Notes under the pieces: generated by a model
The model's input: only the letters and a program-made list of their open reading frames with translations
Database searches by the model: none
Told to the model about the DNA's origin: nothing
In this document: piece after piece, positions 44,296 to 57,546 of the stretch
Numbering within the stretch: position 1 is the first letter of the stretch
Layout of the letters: each line of letters starts with the position of its first letter
From: Setomelanomma holmii
Taxonomy: Eukaryota > Ascomycota > Dothideomycetes > Pleosporales > Phaeosphaeriaceae
Reading direction: 5' to 3'
Assembly (NCBI GenBank): GCA_010015745.1
Contig: ML978228.1
Coordinates: 1-64,000, forward strand
Length of the DNA: 64,000 nt
Position numbers and translations under genes: made by a program

Positions 44296-45378
44296 TCATT
44301 TCAGAGCGTCCGAAACATCGCTCTCCAACACCTCCATCAACTCCGCCGCTTCACCTTTGTATCCAAACACTTCACCCGCCCTGTCTGCTCGAGTGCGCGA
44401 ATTACTAGCGAACAGGTACCTCCCCAGCGCCGGGAACCGTGAATTCCTTGCCGTCCCATCAATCTGCTCCAGACTCACTTCCTTCGGCTCTGCGTCCTTG
44501 ATGACGCCACGTTTGCGCAGTATTGTGCCCGTGGCTCGCGCAAGCTCAATCTGACTCCATCTCCTGCGTCCCCGCGAAATGATACCCATTCTCATTAAAA
44601 TGTTTTCGCGGTTCTTGACCCAAAACTGCTGCTTCAACAACGTGGACGTACAACCGCATCAAATCGGCGATATGCACCCAACTCCGTGTATTCGTACCTT
44701 TTTTGTAATAAAACGGGTGTCCGAGGTTTTTAATAGCGGCGATGAACATTGGTATCAGGGCTCTCTTTATTTTGCCAAGACCGTGACCGCGCCCATAGAT
44801 ATCGGGTGGACACATGATTGCTATGTTAATTTTTGATGGACTAGTGAGGATGGTGGAGTGCAGGATTTTATCGGGGTTGCGGTGTAAATCTGCATCTGGT
44901 AGTGTGCGAATTTTGTCGAGGGAGGAGGATTGGATGTCGCTCCAGATAACGTGGCTTTTTGTGCCTAGTTGAGCGGACTGGCGCCAATCACTCACGATGC
45001 CCGTCCCACTGAGATGCAGCAAGTACGCTGCTTTCCCTGTCTCTTTCTCGCACTGCAAAAGGCCGGCGAGAAGGGCATTGAGTGAGGCTTCGTGGTCGGA
45101 GTCGCCGTTGTGTACGACGATGTCGGATTTGGCTGCTTCGGCGGTAAAGAGGGCGGAGCTGTCGTAGTCCCCGCGGACGATTGTGGTGTTGGGGTATGTG
45201 GATCTGAAGGTTGAGGGGACACGGCGGAGGAGTACGGTTATGGAATATTCAGGGTGGGATGTTGCTATAGCGTGTAGGATGGAGCCCCATATATAGCCTG
45301 TGGCACCTGTTCTGAGGGGTGTTAACGGTCTGCATGGTGTATCGGAAAGGGGATACACATGAAGAGTTTCGGTGCCAT
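44296..45378 (-). pseudogene. NAD-dependent epimerase/dehydratase-like gene with a frameshift
   Basis: Exon 1 (45378-45359) and exon 2 from 45311, joined across a 47-bp intron, give MAPKLFITGATGYIWGSIL, a canonical TGxxGxx(G) NAD(P)-binding start. It continues with a Rossmann pattern (ITVLLRRVPS, IVRGDYDSS, IVVHNGDSDH), then LLHLSGTGIVSDW and CPPDIYGRGHG with the Tyr of the extended SDR family. The frame ends at 44546 in ENGYHFAGTQEMESD. A second frame, overlapping to the left, continues with RWSQIELARATGTILRKRG and ends at 44296. A one-base indel near 44570 accounts for this; no intron of acceptable size fits. Either the gene is dead or the base is a sequencing error. Confidence 0.75.
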
Positions 45379-46059
45379 GGCTAAACGTGATTGTCCATCT
45401 GATGCTGGGCCGGTGAGGCGGTAGAGAAGGAATGTGTGTGTATGAAAGCTGTAAGCCCTGAGCGAGCTATTATGAACGACAATTGGAGCCCTTAGCTACA
45501 TATATGCTGAAGTGCAGGAGTACATCTTCACCTTGATTGGTAATCTTCCAAGTTGCGTGTTCTACAATAACACGCTAGAACGTCATACGATTGAAGAGAA
45601 GCTCGCACATCGCGAAGGTGAGCCGACAGATCTACTCCGCAGGAAGCAACAGTTCCACTTTTAGCATTTTGTTGCTTGGTACCTGGGAAGTGTAGAGTCG
45701 TGATTGTGAATAACAGCGAAACAAGTCGCACAGCTTGATCAAATAGCAAGTGAAATGTCAAGGTCGACTGAGGAATGTCAAGGTCGACTGAGGAATTTCA
45801 AGACGTTGAGTATAGAAATAGACTGATGGATCCCGAACTGGTTCAGATACGAGATGAAGTTCAAGTCGTTACGGTCGAGGTTGTTCACTGCGGAGGTGCT
45901 TCGAGCGCCTTACCGCATTGAGCTGGACCCTGTCGGCGAATCAGAGCGCACCTCCGACTCCACCGAACTTTTTTCCTTAGCTCTCGAAAAGTTCGCGACT
46001 TGCGACACGCCCCAGATTGACGTTCGCTCACCACAATTTCTCACGTACATACGAACAAA
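45379..46059. other. Intergenic region with a 20-bp tandem repeat
   Basis: It separates the epimerase-like gene from the Has1 gene. At 45761-45800 the 20-bp unit AGGTCGACTGAGGAATGTCA is repeated twice (the second with one change), with half a further copy before it at 45751. No gene is seen. Confidence 0.55.
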
Positions 46060-47998
46060 ATGACGGCCGCCGATATCGACTCGAAGAAGCGCAAGCGCAA
46101 ACACAAGAGCAAGAAGGGCGAAGATGAGGAACCCATCAAAGCTGCTAGCAATGGTGTCGCAGCGGCAGACAAGCCCCGCAAGAAGTCGAAGAAGGTGCAC
46201 ACTCCCGAGCCAGAGGTAGAGCCAGTGGTAGAAGAAGCCGCCGCGGAGCAGTCTGAGGATGGCGTAGAAGACGAAGAAGAAAACGAAGAAGAGCTCAATG
46301 CAGAGCTCAAGAAGATTGCGGCAAAGGCGAAGAAATCGAAGACGGCCGAGAAGGAAGATTCCGAGGATGAAGACAACGACTTCGCAAACGGCGCAAACTC
46401 TGTCGCCCTTCCCTCCGGCACCTCAATACCTACGCTCGAGGACCCGACACGCTTCGATGAGCTCAAGCTTTCCGACAGAACAACGGAGGCTATAAAGGGC
46501 ATGGGTTTCGAGACTATGACGGAGATTCAACGCAAGGCGATCCCGCCGCTTTTGAGGTACGGCGCAGATGCTGAGTTGTATTTGCTTGGACTGACGTGAA
46601 GCAGTGGAAAGGACGTACTCGGAGCCGCAAAGACTGGTAGCGGCAAGACGCTCGCTTTCCTCATCCCCGCAATCGAAATGCTGTCGGCTATGCGATTCAA
46701 ACCCCGCAATGGCACTGGCGTCATTGTTGTATCGCCAACTCGAGAACTTGCTCTACAGATTTTTGGAGTCGCGCGCGAGCTGATGGAGAAGCATTCGCAA
46801 ACTTTTGGCATCGTGATTGGCGGCGCAAACAGGAGAGCAGAGGCGGACAAGCTCGTCAAGGGCGTGAATCTCCTAATTGCGACGCCTGGACGACTGCTGG
46901 ATCATCTGCACAACACACAAGGCTTCGTTTTCAAGAACTTGAAGAGCTTGATCATCGACGAGGCGGACCGGATTCTCGAAGTCGGTTTCGAAGACGAGAT
47001 GAGGAGCATTATCAAGATATTGCCCTCTGATAGGCAGACGATGCTCTTTTCAGCAACACAGACGACCAAAGTCGAGGATTTGGCACGTATTTCGCTAAAG
47101 GCTGGTCCACTGTACATCAACGTGGACTATCGAAAAGAGCACTCGACGGTGGAAGGCCTTGAACAAGGCTACGTCATCTGCGACTCGGACACCCGCTTCA
47201 GACTACTCTTCAGTTTTCTCAAGAAACACCAGAAGAAGAAGGTCATTGTCTTCTTTTCGAGTTGTAACTCAGTCAAGTTCTACGCTGAGCTGCTGAATTA
47301 CATCGACCTACCAGTACTCGAGCTACACGGAAAGCTTAAGCAGCAAGCACGGACGAACCGCTTTTTCGAATTCTGCAATGCACAATCTGGGACTTTGATC
47401 TGTACCGATGTCGCCGCGCGAGGCTTGGACATTCCCGAGGTCGACTGGGTCATTCAGTTTGACCCACCGGACGACCCGCGCGACTACATTCATCGCGTAG
47501 GTCGTACAGCAAGAGGGTCAGATGGCAAAGGCAGGAGTCTGATGTTCCTGCTGCCATCTGAAGTGGGGTTCTTGAAGCTGCTCAAAGAGGCGAGGGTACC
47601 ACTGGTGGAATTTGAGCTTCCCGCAAACAAGATTTTGAGTAAGTATACCCTGGCTTCCGCATCCGCATCCGCATTCGCATCATATTGATAGTACCACAGA
47701 CATCCAGTCTCAACTCGAAGCCCTCATCTCCAAGAACTACTACCTTAACAAGTCTGCCAAGGACGGTTATCGCTCCTATCTGCAAGCATACGCATCACAC
47801 AGTTTACGCTCCGTCTTTGACGTGCACAAGCTCGATCTCGTCAAGGTGGCAAAGAGCTTCGGCTTCTCAACACCACCGCGGATTGACATCTCACTGGGCG
47901 CCAGTCTGAGCCGAGATAAGAAAGTCGAAGGCCGGAGAGAGTACGGACGGCAGCCGCAGCAGGGAAGACGGCCAATGAAGCCGAACAAGCGATTCTAG
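46060..47998 (+). CDS. has1: DEAD-box RNA helicase Has1 (ribosome biogenesis)
   Basis: Three exons (46060-46556, 46605-47638, 47700-47998) give 609 residues. A basic N-terminus (KKRKRKHKSKKGEDEEP) and a long acidic/Lys stretch are followed by the helicase core. Motif Q is in FETMTEIQRKAIPPLL and motif I is AAKTGSGKT. Others are PTRELALQI (Ia), the DEAD box DEAD in IIDEADRIL, SAT in LFSATQT (III), ARGLDIPEVDWV (V) and HRVGRTARG (VI). The C-terminal exon has IQSQLEALISKNYYLNKSAKDGYRSYLQAY and SFGFSTPPRIDI, diagnostic of Has1. It acts in the nucleolus on pre-rRNA for both ribosomal subunits. The second intron carries a short run of GCATCC repeats. The nearest neighbours are unrelated. Confidence 0.96.
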
Positions 47999-49655
47999 GG
48001 CGGAAGTGAGGGCATCTTGAGCATCTACAGGGCGTCTGGCGTGACCAAAACCGGGATATTGGAGTTGTGTGGCTTATGTGCATGTCCGATGTATGCATCT
48101 GAACCTTTTGACACAGAATCAAGATGTTCAATTTTCTCCGTTTCGTAGTGAAAATGTCAGCCGCCACCAAGCCGGTGAGGAACAGCCTCGCCCTTTTGCC
48201 GCTGCACCACTCACGTCGCAGCACACCCATTTCCTGACATCTCAACGACTGCCAGTTCAGCGCAGCTAAATCCTCCCCATGTTCCATCCTCTCCGATATA
48301 GCATCCTGGGACTACTATTCGATGTATGGTTCCCGCACCCAGCCCTACCACACGCGCGATTACCGTGGCTGTATGGACGATGCGCTGGCAGTCTAGAAAT
48401 GCAGCGGCCAATGACGTGCCAAAAGGCCGAAACGACTCAGCGGAAGCGTCCGTCCGCGCGGGCGCTCGGCAGCATCCCCCTGGTAACGTAGACTAGGGTT
48501 TAGTGTAGAATTGACATGGTTTGATGACGATGCAAAGTCCGACGCGGCCTGGGATGAGATGGCGGTGTGCGTGAGGGTATTATTGTTAGTTGGCATGGGG
48601 ATTGACTGCTGGGAGAGAATATTGGATGTGAAGACGTGTGGGTGTGAGGCTCTGTGGTGCGGGGTGAAACGACGTCGTCTCTCCAGACCTTAGAGAGAAC
48701 TTCCCAGCCCCCAGCGCACGCAGCTATAGGAACACATGTCGGCATCCCCTCAGATTCGCTCGCAGCGCTGCAAACTGGCTGCAGAGCGGGTCTGCTGCTG
48801 GGCTCCTGTGTGCCGTATGCAGCGCCTGCATGGCGAACGGGTCCCACGAAGGGGATTGAGGTACGCTGGTGGGTGGTGCAGCACGAGGTGGCTGGGATGG
48901 CCGCAAGTCATGATGCCTCCCGAGGCTGTGAAAATGCAGGCGACGAGTCTCAACGCCATGTGTAGCGCCCACTCTCTGCCAGTACATTCGCTTCCATTTT
49001 ATTTTCGCGCACCGTGAGAGCCAGCGTCGGGCGTCGATTTGCGCGCTTGAGGTTCGGCACCAAATAAGCTGGATGGCTAGGCGCTAGTGGGTAGTGCTGT
49101 GCTTGACCTTGGCCGGCTTCTCCACGACATCTCGACATAGCGAGTGCAGCCCTCTGCACCACCTCCAGCGCTCTCAGAGCTATTGCTACTCTATACAAAC
49201 TCGCCCCCAGCGGCTGTCTCTGGCCTCGGTGCGTCTCTCTGCAAGCTCCCCGGCGCCGTGCAATGCGTGTGCCTGGCGCAGCGTCTCCCGGCTGCCGTTG
49301 CTTCTTCGTACTGCTGCTAACTTCGCTGCTCAGCCCTCGCTCCGAGTCGCCAGCGCCCGTCTCGCGCCCCCGTCGTTGCGCATCGCACTGCCTATCCGCC
49401 GTGCATGCGCTCTGCTATGCCCTTGTAGACGGCCGCTGCCCACGTTCGCTGTCTGCGCTCGAGCGTGCGCCCAACGCCCGTCTGTGGCACACAGCACCTT
49501 TTCCGGTTGCGCAAACGAGAAACAGCCACGCACCGGTTCTGCACTCGCTCCCCTATCCGCACCCTCGCTGCACACTCTCGGAGAGACTTGGACAAAAATC
49601 AGCGCCCATGTCGTCGACCGGCCACTCCACCTTCTAGAGTCTTCAGGATTCTACA
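47999..49655. other. 1.6-kb intergenic region
   Basis: 3' of Has1 and 5' of the large scaffold gene. The plus-strand frames at 49094-49666 and 49263-49637 are leader sequence: they are rich in C and T, as is usual for long 5' leaders. No repeats or RNA genes were seen. Confidence 0.5.
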
Positions 49656-52600
49656 ATGGGTTTTGACAGTAAACGACCTCCCCTCCCGGCACCTACTGAA
49701 CCCTCGACTCTCGACTCCGCAGACGACACTTTTCTCCGCACAGACATTGAAACCAACGTCTCTACGCGCACCGACAAGACTTCTTACTCGGTCCCCGAAG
49801 ACGGCACTCCCATCACCATCAACACCACCAAGCCCCAGGGCGCATTGCACAAGAAATTCCCCTCGCAGACGTCGCTGCTCATAGAGTACTTCGAGGCGGG
49901 CAAGACCGAGGGCAAGGTCCGCTCGCGCCCCAGCGTCCGTGTGAGGGTAACCCCATCCTCTCGCAAGAGCAAGAGCACCACTGCGACCGACCACGTCCAG
50001 ATCACCCAGACCAGTCGAAACCCCCGCAAGCCGTCGTACACCCGGCGCATCTCGCTAGGCAGCAAGCCCCGCGACGAGATCGTCGACACTCGGACCACCG
50101 AAGCATACTCGGACGGGTCCAACATCTCGTCTATTCCACCTGTGGAGATAGAAGTCCTACCAAACCACAGTGACCTTTCTGAAAGCAACGCCGGCCGGTT
50201 CATTCCTATGGCATCCGACGTATCGTCAATGCCACCAGACAGTATGCTCGAGGGCACCCCGCACATCAGAACCCCAGGTCGACGCAGGAGCAGGAGCTTG
50301 GAGAGAGAGATCACCAACGCCACAACAGCTGTCGAAGCCGAGGACACACTAAAGGCGCCCAAGCATCAGCGCAGTAGAAGTTTGAGCAAAGATCGCATCA
50401 CTCAACGCGTCATGGAGAAGCTACAGCAGCAGCAAGGCATAGAGCCGTCATCTTTGAGGACAACGAAGAAGACCACCCAAGAAGAGCTAATCTCACCACG
50501 CAAATCGCACCGAAGAAGAAGCAAGGATACAGAGGAGATCAGCGGTACTGAGTCGAGCCTCATGTCTTCCAATGCCGACCGCAGATCTGGCATCTCCCAG
50601 ACCCGGTCTGGCGTGTCGGGTACCTCTTCCATCAATAACCCCAAGTTACTCGCGACTGTGGAAGATGCCATCAAGCGGCTCATTCTGCCCGAGCTAAATG
50701 CACTGAAAGAGGAGAATCGCACTTCTCGCAACCGAGACAAGTTTGAGCGTATGTCGCGAGAGAATATTCGCGACAGCAGAAGCACATACGACGATGAGTC
50801 TGTTGCAAGCTCCCGCGAACCATCACGCCGACGAGTGTCGAAGTCCTCGAGCGCTCCCAGACTGCAGACTGGCAAGCCCAAGGTCGTACTGAATCGCTAT
50901 GGTGATGATCCAGGAGTCGTGCTATCTGGCGATTCAATCCGCAAGGAGCGGCGATCGAGTCGTGGTTCAACATCAGATCGCAGTTATGCTGAGTCGACTT
51001 CGCGAGAGAAGAGCCATCGAAGAAAAAGCAAGGAAAAGTCCAGCTCGACTTCGGTGAGAGATCAGGCTCTAGCTGGTCTAGCTGGTGCTGGTCTGACTGC
51101 TGCAGCTCTTAAGACGCACACCTCACGGGAAGAGAAGGAAGAGGAGCGCAAGCACCGGAAACGTCACTCATCTCGAAGCAGTCGAAGCCGCTCTGCGAGC
51201 ATAGCAGATAGCGTCGAGGAGTCCTATGTCAAGGAGAAGGTTCCGCCACTTCCATTCAACCACAGCGAACTCATAGGGTCTGAGATGACTCGAGACTCCA
51301 TTCTGTCCGCCGATACAGAGACGAAGGACCGTCGTCCGAGCACAAGCGACTCACGGTCGTCCACCAATACGGGCCTCGACAGAAGCTTGGGTATCGAAAC
51401 ACCGCTGCAGGAAGTACCTCGCGGTATTCTCTCTCCTGCGCCTCGAACGCCTACGCGCACGCCCAATGCTCTGCAAAAGACTCTTGGAACTGCGCATAGC
51501 AATCGCTCAACAGAACTTCGCACAGCTACGCCCAAGAGCGATCGAAGCTACACCTCACGGTCCCGAGAAGTTACCACAGCGAGTTTGGAGGCTGCAGCTG
51601 CAGCAAAAGCACGCGCGATTGAACGTTCGGATCCACAAGCGTCGCAATTCGAAATTGATGAAGATACACCAACGCGTGGTGTTAGTCCCATCCAGAGCGA
51701 GGCAAGCTACCGTCAAGAAGTTACAGGAACAAGTTCACCACGCCACCTTCGATCGTACCACAGTGGAGCGTCCATCTCATCGTTGGGTCAGCCTGCTGAG
51801 CGCCCGCAAACGAACATGTCCATCAACTCGTTGGAGTCGACAGCCAGCACCAAAGCTGCCCGGACCCGCAAGCGACCACAAGGCATTACCTTGGAAAGTA
51901 AGCGATCGATCCTCAATGAGCCAGAGACGCCACGAGAAGCGGAAGACTTCTTCCAGAAGAACCATGTGCAGAATGAGATCTATCGACGAGAATTGGAAGA
52001 GAGCTCACAAGCATCGCCGCACATCAATTACAATCGCATGAGCAACTTCACCAACGACAGCGCCGATGGCCAGTACCTGGACCGCGAAGAGAAGGTCAAT
52101 TTCGAGGATGTCAGGAACGTTGGCGTCAGCCCAGAGTATGTGCATACACCGCTCGCAGTGGAGTCGGCCGTCGCTTCTCTCCACGACCCATCAAACATCA
52201 GCGTCCGGTCTTCGAATGTCTCTAGCCCGCTCAAGAAGAGCCATCTATCCCAGGTAAGCCCAAGTCCAGGAGCGGGACCCGTCCTTCACGAACAGGAAGT
52301 TCCGTCTGGCCAGCGATGGGCTACAATCCGCGATAAAGCTGAAGCGCTGGCTCAACAACAATCGTATGCAGAAGATTCGTCACGGCAGAGCATCGCTAGA
52401 TCTGTGGACGAGCGATCCGTCAATGAGCAACCACACATGCACCACAGCGCGTTCCCTACGGACGACCACATGATGCCCGAGATAGGGTACGGTGTCGGCG
52501 ATGATGAGTCTGAAGTCACCACCAATCCGTCCATCATTCAAGGGCCGTTGGGTGGCGGAGACGGCTACCACGATCAAACCGATGAATTGCTCAGCCGACA

Positions 52601-54991
52601 AGAGGAGCGCGAGCGAACGCCAACATCCTTCAGCAAGGGTGGAGCTCTTGGAGCCGGAGCCGGAGCTGCTGCCATTGCTGCCGCGGCCGCCCATCATCTG
52701 AACAAGCAGAGTCCGCTGAGCTACGACGAGCGACATCAGCCCACCGTCGAGGATGACTACAACCACGAATACTCAGGTGAGACTCAATACGAGGAACCAC
52801 CCTATGCACAGAGTAATCGCACCCCTGTATCCGCCCAGGCCGGCTGGCGGGACGAAGGGTACCAGTCGGCTAACGCACGTGAAGCCTACACGCCGCAGAA
52901 TCGCAATCATTCTCGTCTCTTTGACGACGATGGCCTCGGCGACGAGTTTGACGAGGCTGCTCTTGGCGAAGATGTGTTTGCTACCAACACCAACCACAAC
53001 CGGCATCAAAGCGGCAACTCTCATGGCATGGCTTCACCTCTGTACGACGCAGCAACCGGCAAAGGCCTCGATCGTATACAGTCCAAGGACATTGTTGCGC
53101 TCATGGATCACCTGACTGTTCGCGATGCGCAACGCAATGCTCGCGACACCGAGATTCTGGTTACTCTGGTCAGAAGTGCAGCTGAGATGCGCAATCAGCT
53201 GGACGATCTGAAGCAATACATCAAGGTCCAGGACAACATGATCATGAACACTACCGACAAGAGGGTCGGTCTGGCTGAACAACGCATCCTGGGTGGCCCA
53301 CGACCTCAACCAATGAGCTCACCAAGAGTGAACAGGTCGTCATCTGAAGACATCGATGTCGAGACAAAGAAGAAGAGTGTGTTCAAGCGCGCACTGAAGG
53401 GTCTGAGCATGAAGAGTGGTGACGACATGAAGCATATTGAGAATATGTTGATGCAGCTTCTGGACGAAGTTGAGGGCTTGAAGCAAGTCAATCAGCTCTC
53501 ATTGGATCAGCAAGCACGTTCTAATAGCCTCACATCGTACGAGAATCTGCGAGCAAGTGGCGACGCTGGTTATGAGCCAGAGGGTCGTGCCAATACAGCC
53601 TCGTCACCCAACCAGTCAGGATACCTATCGAACCCGTCCTCGGCACGACGCATTCAAGACCTGCACTCTGGGTACGATGTACCAGCAACGAACCGCGTTA
53701 GCACAGTGCAAGAGGTCTCCGACGAGGAGTATGATGAGCGCGACCAGCAATATGATAATACCGAGCGCATGACTACCCCTACTCAGGAAGCGTACCACGA
53801 GCGCAAGTTGTCGCAAGAGACGCCTCCACAAGCCGCAAGGAACATTCGAGAGCCACAGAGTCAGGAGAACACACCGAAGCGCAAGCACAAGTCGAATTCA
53901 TCATCAATCTTCGGCATTCCCAAGATCTCGCGATGGTCCAAGACGACATCGTCCACTGTCCCGGAGACCTTGCCACGCAACAGTGGATCCAGCGAGAAGC
54001 GGCCATACTCCACTCACTCGAGGTCTGGCTCCCGTCAGACTTTGGAGTACTACGATGACGATGATCAATATGAGGTGCATCAAGATGATAGACTTCGGTC
54101 CAACACATCCTTAGCTCGAGAGGAACGAGCCTCCATTCGATCAGCACGATCTCCATCTCCTCTCATCCCCGAGGATGACGATGTCCAATATGAATCAGAG
54201 GACCCTAAGTACAAGGCTCATCGCAACTCATTGAACCTGCAACATCCTCAGCCTCGCGCTGGTCCTACAGGACGTCACCAGAACCACCTCGAGACGCAGG
54301 CACAGATCTTCGACCCGCCGTCGACTTATACCCCCGACCACGATCAATGGGGTAGCATGCCTGCCTTGGCACGCAACCGCCTCTCTGCAGGCAGCGCTCA
54401 ACAAGCGCAAGGCCATCTGTCGCCCATCTCATCCGACGGCGGCTACAGCCAACACTCTGCCTCTGAGCAGCAACAAGCGCCTCCACGCCCGCCAAAAATC
54501 TCAGAAGAAGACCCACTTATCCCCCAGACGCAGCCGCTTGCCGGCTACGGCCAAACAAGGCAAATGTACAGCTCGCCCAACGAATTTGGCAGCCAAGGCG
54601 CGCTGACGCCACTCGCACCCATCGCGGAGGTTAGATATTCGCTCGAAACGGATCGCGGGCATCGAGTGAGTTGATCTCCTTTTCCTGTCAAATTGTAAGG
54701 ATAGTAAGGAAGTACTAACAAACAAGATCCAAGGAACGCCCACCCCTTCCCCACGACTAAGCAATCAGCACCTAAGGGCGATGGATAGTCCGCAAAGAAA
54801 GATTACGGGCCCGCGACCTATGGGAAGTAGGAGTCCGGGCTTGCAGCATAGTGATACGGTGGTGAGGAGGAAGCCGGTTGCTGGTAAGTCTTCTTGACAT
54901 GTCGTGATGAATAGGATGTGCTAATGGGGAGATAGATGATCAAGAATCTCTCCAGTCATACCGCAGCAGTCTTGATTCGGAAATCTTTTAG
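49656..54991 (+). CDS. Large disordered scaffold-type protein, 1,740 residues
   Basis: Three exons (49656-54665, 54727-54883, 54936-54991); the two small 3' exons extend the long first exon by 70 residues and end SLDSEIF. The protein begins MGFDSKRPPLPAP and has the conserved-looking block KTSYSVPEDGTPITI, HKKFPSQTSLLIEYFEAGK and PSYTRRISLG. The rest is low-complexity, rich in Ser, Arg, Glu and Gln, with many SP/TP and RxxS sites, and two Ala/Gly-rich stretches (about residues 470-485 and 995-1012). A coiled-coil-like region near residues 1135-1190 has LDRIQSKDIVALMDHL and RNARDTEILVTLVRSA. The layout is that of a cortical or septal scaffold, but I do not recognise a named homologue. No transmembrane segment or enzymatic motif is present. 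Confidence 0.88.
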
Positions 54992-56666
54992 GCGATGCGA
55001 TTTCCGGGACGTTTTAGGCGGATGGGTCTGCTGGCGAAACGGTTGATACGATGCAAGCAAGAAGAGATGCATGTGAAGAAAGACGCACTTTGCGCCATTG
55101 TAGCATGTGTAATGAAGGCTGGAGAGGTGCAAGTGCATAAAAACTTTTGAGCATATCTTTGGTTGTATATTTGTTTAGCATGGCGTTTGGTCTCAAGTAA
55201 GCCATGACTTTGACGAGGACATGTCTTTACGACAGACGGGGTTATTTTGCATATGCATAAAGAGACATTGAATGCATTCAGATGTTTCTTGGAACAAGGT
55301 CGGTTGGTATTGTGTGTGTGATGGTTCTCTCGCGTACTTGATGGAGTAGCAAATCAGCCCGCCCAAACTGTCTGACCTATAGTCGCGTCGTACAACATGG
55401 AGTCTTGAAATGGTATCTGGTGTCGTCGTTATCGAAGGCTGCGGTGATAGTCTCTTTTGGCTACGAAGGTAATCCCATCAGTTGACATTCGCCAACGCGA
55501 GGTTGTGAACTTTCGAATGTGCAGATTTTGCTCGATGCATATTGCGAGCATCTCGAGCATGCTTATAAGTGTCGATGTGTCTTTCCGCATGAGTAGAGTA
55601 GCTCCCCACCATCCGAGATCTACCGTTATTCGAGAACGTGTTTTGTTAGTGGGCAACCCTTATAAAGCCCCCAAACTCTGACAACTTGTATCTAGTACGT
55701 TATGAACGTAAATTATCACAAAACTCCTAAGAGAGACTCGTGTATATACTAAGAAGAGATTGTGTACGAGAAAGTATAATTTGTCGCAAGAAGAAGCTAT
55801 TCTTATATTTTGCGAACAAATTCTCTTTAAAAATTTGTATATGAGAAGCCTCTTTACGACGTAGAACCTTTCCTCTGCGACAGAGCCTTCGCTTCTCACA
55901 AGAATCCCTTCTTTGTATAGATGCAGTCTTGTCTGCAAAATAGAGTTAAGATCTACCTGCGTTGTCGCGTAATATTTTGTGTTAAAATAGCGCGATTTCT
56001 CGTGTTTTGTATGGGAAAATGGCGTTCTCGAATGACGGTAGATCTCGGATGGCGGGGAGCTGCTATACTCTGGTGGATAGGGTGGAGTCGCCACTCCAAA
56101 TAGCTGCAACGCACATGCTTTGAGGTGGAGCGTGGATCTATCGTCCAGCCTGCGACAACAAGCCGGATTGTGAATCCCTGGGAACCGACCCTGATTGAGT
56201 GTCGTCGAGATCTGAACGAGTAGGTCGAACGAGAAACTCAGTGTACAGCTATGGCTGTTCTCTGTGAAATCAGCTGTACAAGCGCCCGCTTCAACGTCAT
56301 AACTCCGGGGTTCAGCGTAGGCATACTCATAGGCTGAGCAACCCAAGTTTCAATCAAACATAAATGACAGTTCTCCCTTTGCTTGCTCACACAGCTGCGA
56401 TAGCCGGAGAACGACAGTGATCGACTTGCCCATTTCTCCGCTGTTGTGGGTGACGCTCGCTTTGCAAGAATTGACTGTTCGCAAATTTTGGTAATCGTCT
56501 GCTGTATGCAGTATGATATATGCGAAAGTGTCATGATTGGACGAACGGCGGTTCCTCCATGCTGGCGGGTCATGTTGCAGTCCGAGATTGTGGACGAGGA
56601 GCCGGATTGAGCACAGGCACTGTGCACTTCTTAGTCTTACACATATCTAACAAGTAGAAGAGATGC
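54992..56666. other. 1.7-kb intergenic region with a divergent inverted repeat
   Basis: Nothing protein-like is convincing. Arms of an inverted repeat lie at 55598-55638 and 56023-56063. The minus-strand frame at 55660-56346 lies between and across the arms and is rich in Tyr and Leu without a domain. Confidence 0.5.
55598..56063. repeat. Imperfect inverted repeat, arms about 41 bp
   Basis: The left arm 55598-55638 and the right arm 56023-56063 are inverted and complementary with three mismatches; the core is CGGTAGATCTCGGATGG-like on one strand. Weaker similarity extends to either side. The 384-bp spacer has no element-like ends, so it may be a MITE-like relic or a rearrangement scar. Confidence 0.6.
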
Positions 56667-57546
56667 TTAGCCCTTGTCCTTTTCGACCTTTCCAAGTTGA
56701 CATTCCGGATTTTGGCTTGATCGTCGAGCACCGCCATGATAGCTTGAGCATCGAGCGCCGTCCTGGCAGATTGTTCTACTTTGATGACTGGAATGCTTTG
56801 TTTGGTCAATTTCCTGCGTGCCAGCCACTAGGATATTTTGACGCACAAGGGCGAATTCCTGTGTGATCTTTCCGACCACAAGGTCGAAGTCAGTGTGTAC
56901 TGCCACCTACACATAGCGACTGCATGAGAATGCTTACCCAGACACGATCCCAATACTCGCATCTGTAATAGGCCTTCGCATCTTCAAGTGAGAACATCCT
57001 GCCCGACCTGATGCTGCCGAGGTAACTTTGTATATCTTGATCCACTTCCAACCATGACACAACCTTCTCGGCATGGCTAAAAATATGACCCAATTGTTGA
57101 ACTTGATGGCTGCGCTCCGCGGTATTAGTCTGGTCGATACACACGGCGTCTATCCAGATACAGATGTTCTCGAAGTTCCCGTCATGCCTCGCGTGAGCCA
57201 AGAAGTCCCAGAGATTTTCGCGGATGCGATATGGCTGCCCGTCGATTCTGATGATCCTAATCGTGTCTGCGTTCCCCCAAACGTACGAAAGACAAGTGTA
57301 TGTATCCTCGATTGTGCTATGCCTAATTTCGCACTGAATCTGATTGTCGAGAGATAGGTCTTTGAGGAGATGCACAAGCCTGATGGAGGGAGCTTCATGA
57401 TTCAAAGGAGAGTGCTTGAAGTACTGCACAAGGCTAGCAGCTTGAACATTAGGCACAATCTGATCGCCTCCAGCATTGTTGGTCAGGCTAAGCGGAAGCT
57501 GCTTCATCTCGTCCGACCAATCTTTATTTCCAGGTGAGATGCGCAT
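56667..57546 (-). pseudogene. Truncated HET-domain gene, frameshifted
   Basis: Exon 1 (57546-56938) and exon 2 (56867-56667) splice over a 70-bp intron in phase. The HET motifs are DTYTCLSYVWGNADT, ICIWIDAVCIDQTNTAERSHQ, VVSWLEVD and YWDRVWITQEFALVRQNILVAGTQE. After that the frame drifts (to a stop at 56667), while a frame offset by one continues with AIMAVLDDQAKIRNVNLERS and FYLLDMCKTKKC, which resemble the region before DPRDKVF in other HET proteins. A single-base shift near 56815 explains this. The protein, as it stands, would have about 269 residues and lack everything after the HET domain. The subfamily matches the locus at 60290-61180 rather than the one at 29335. Confidence 0.65.

Noticed and set aside
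44546..44640. A third intron to bridge the frame change in the epimerase-like gene
   Set aside because: The only GT-AG pair is about 22 bp apart, too short for splicing; a frameshift is simpler.
49094..49666. 190-residue plus-strand frame before the scaffold gene
   Set aside because: C/T-rich leader, overlapping frames in parallel, no recognisable protein features.
55660..56346. 229-residue minus-strand frame
   Set aside because: It overlaps an inverted-repeat arm, has no domain and shows no start context.
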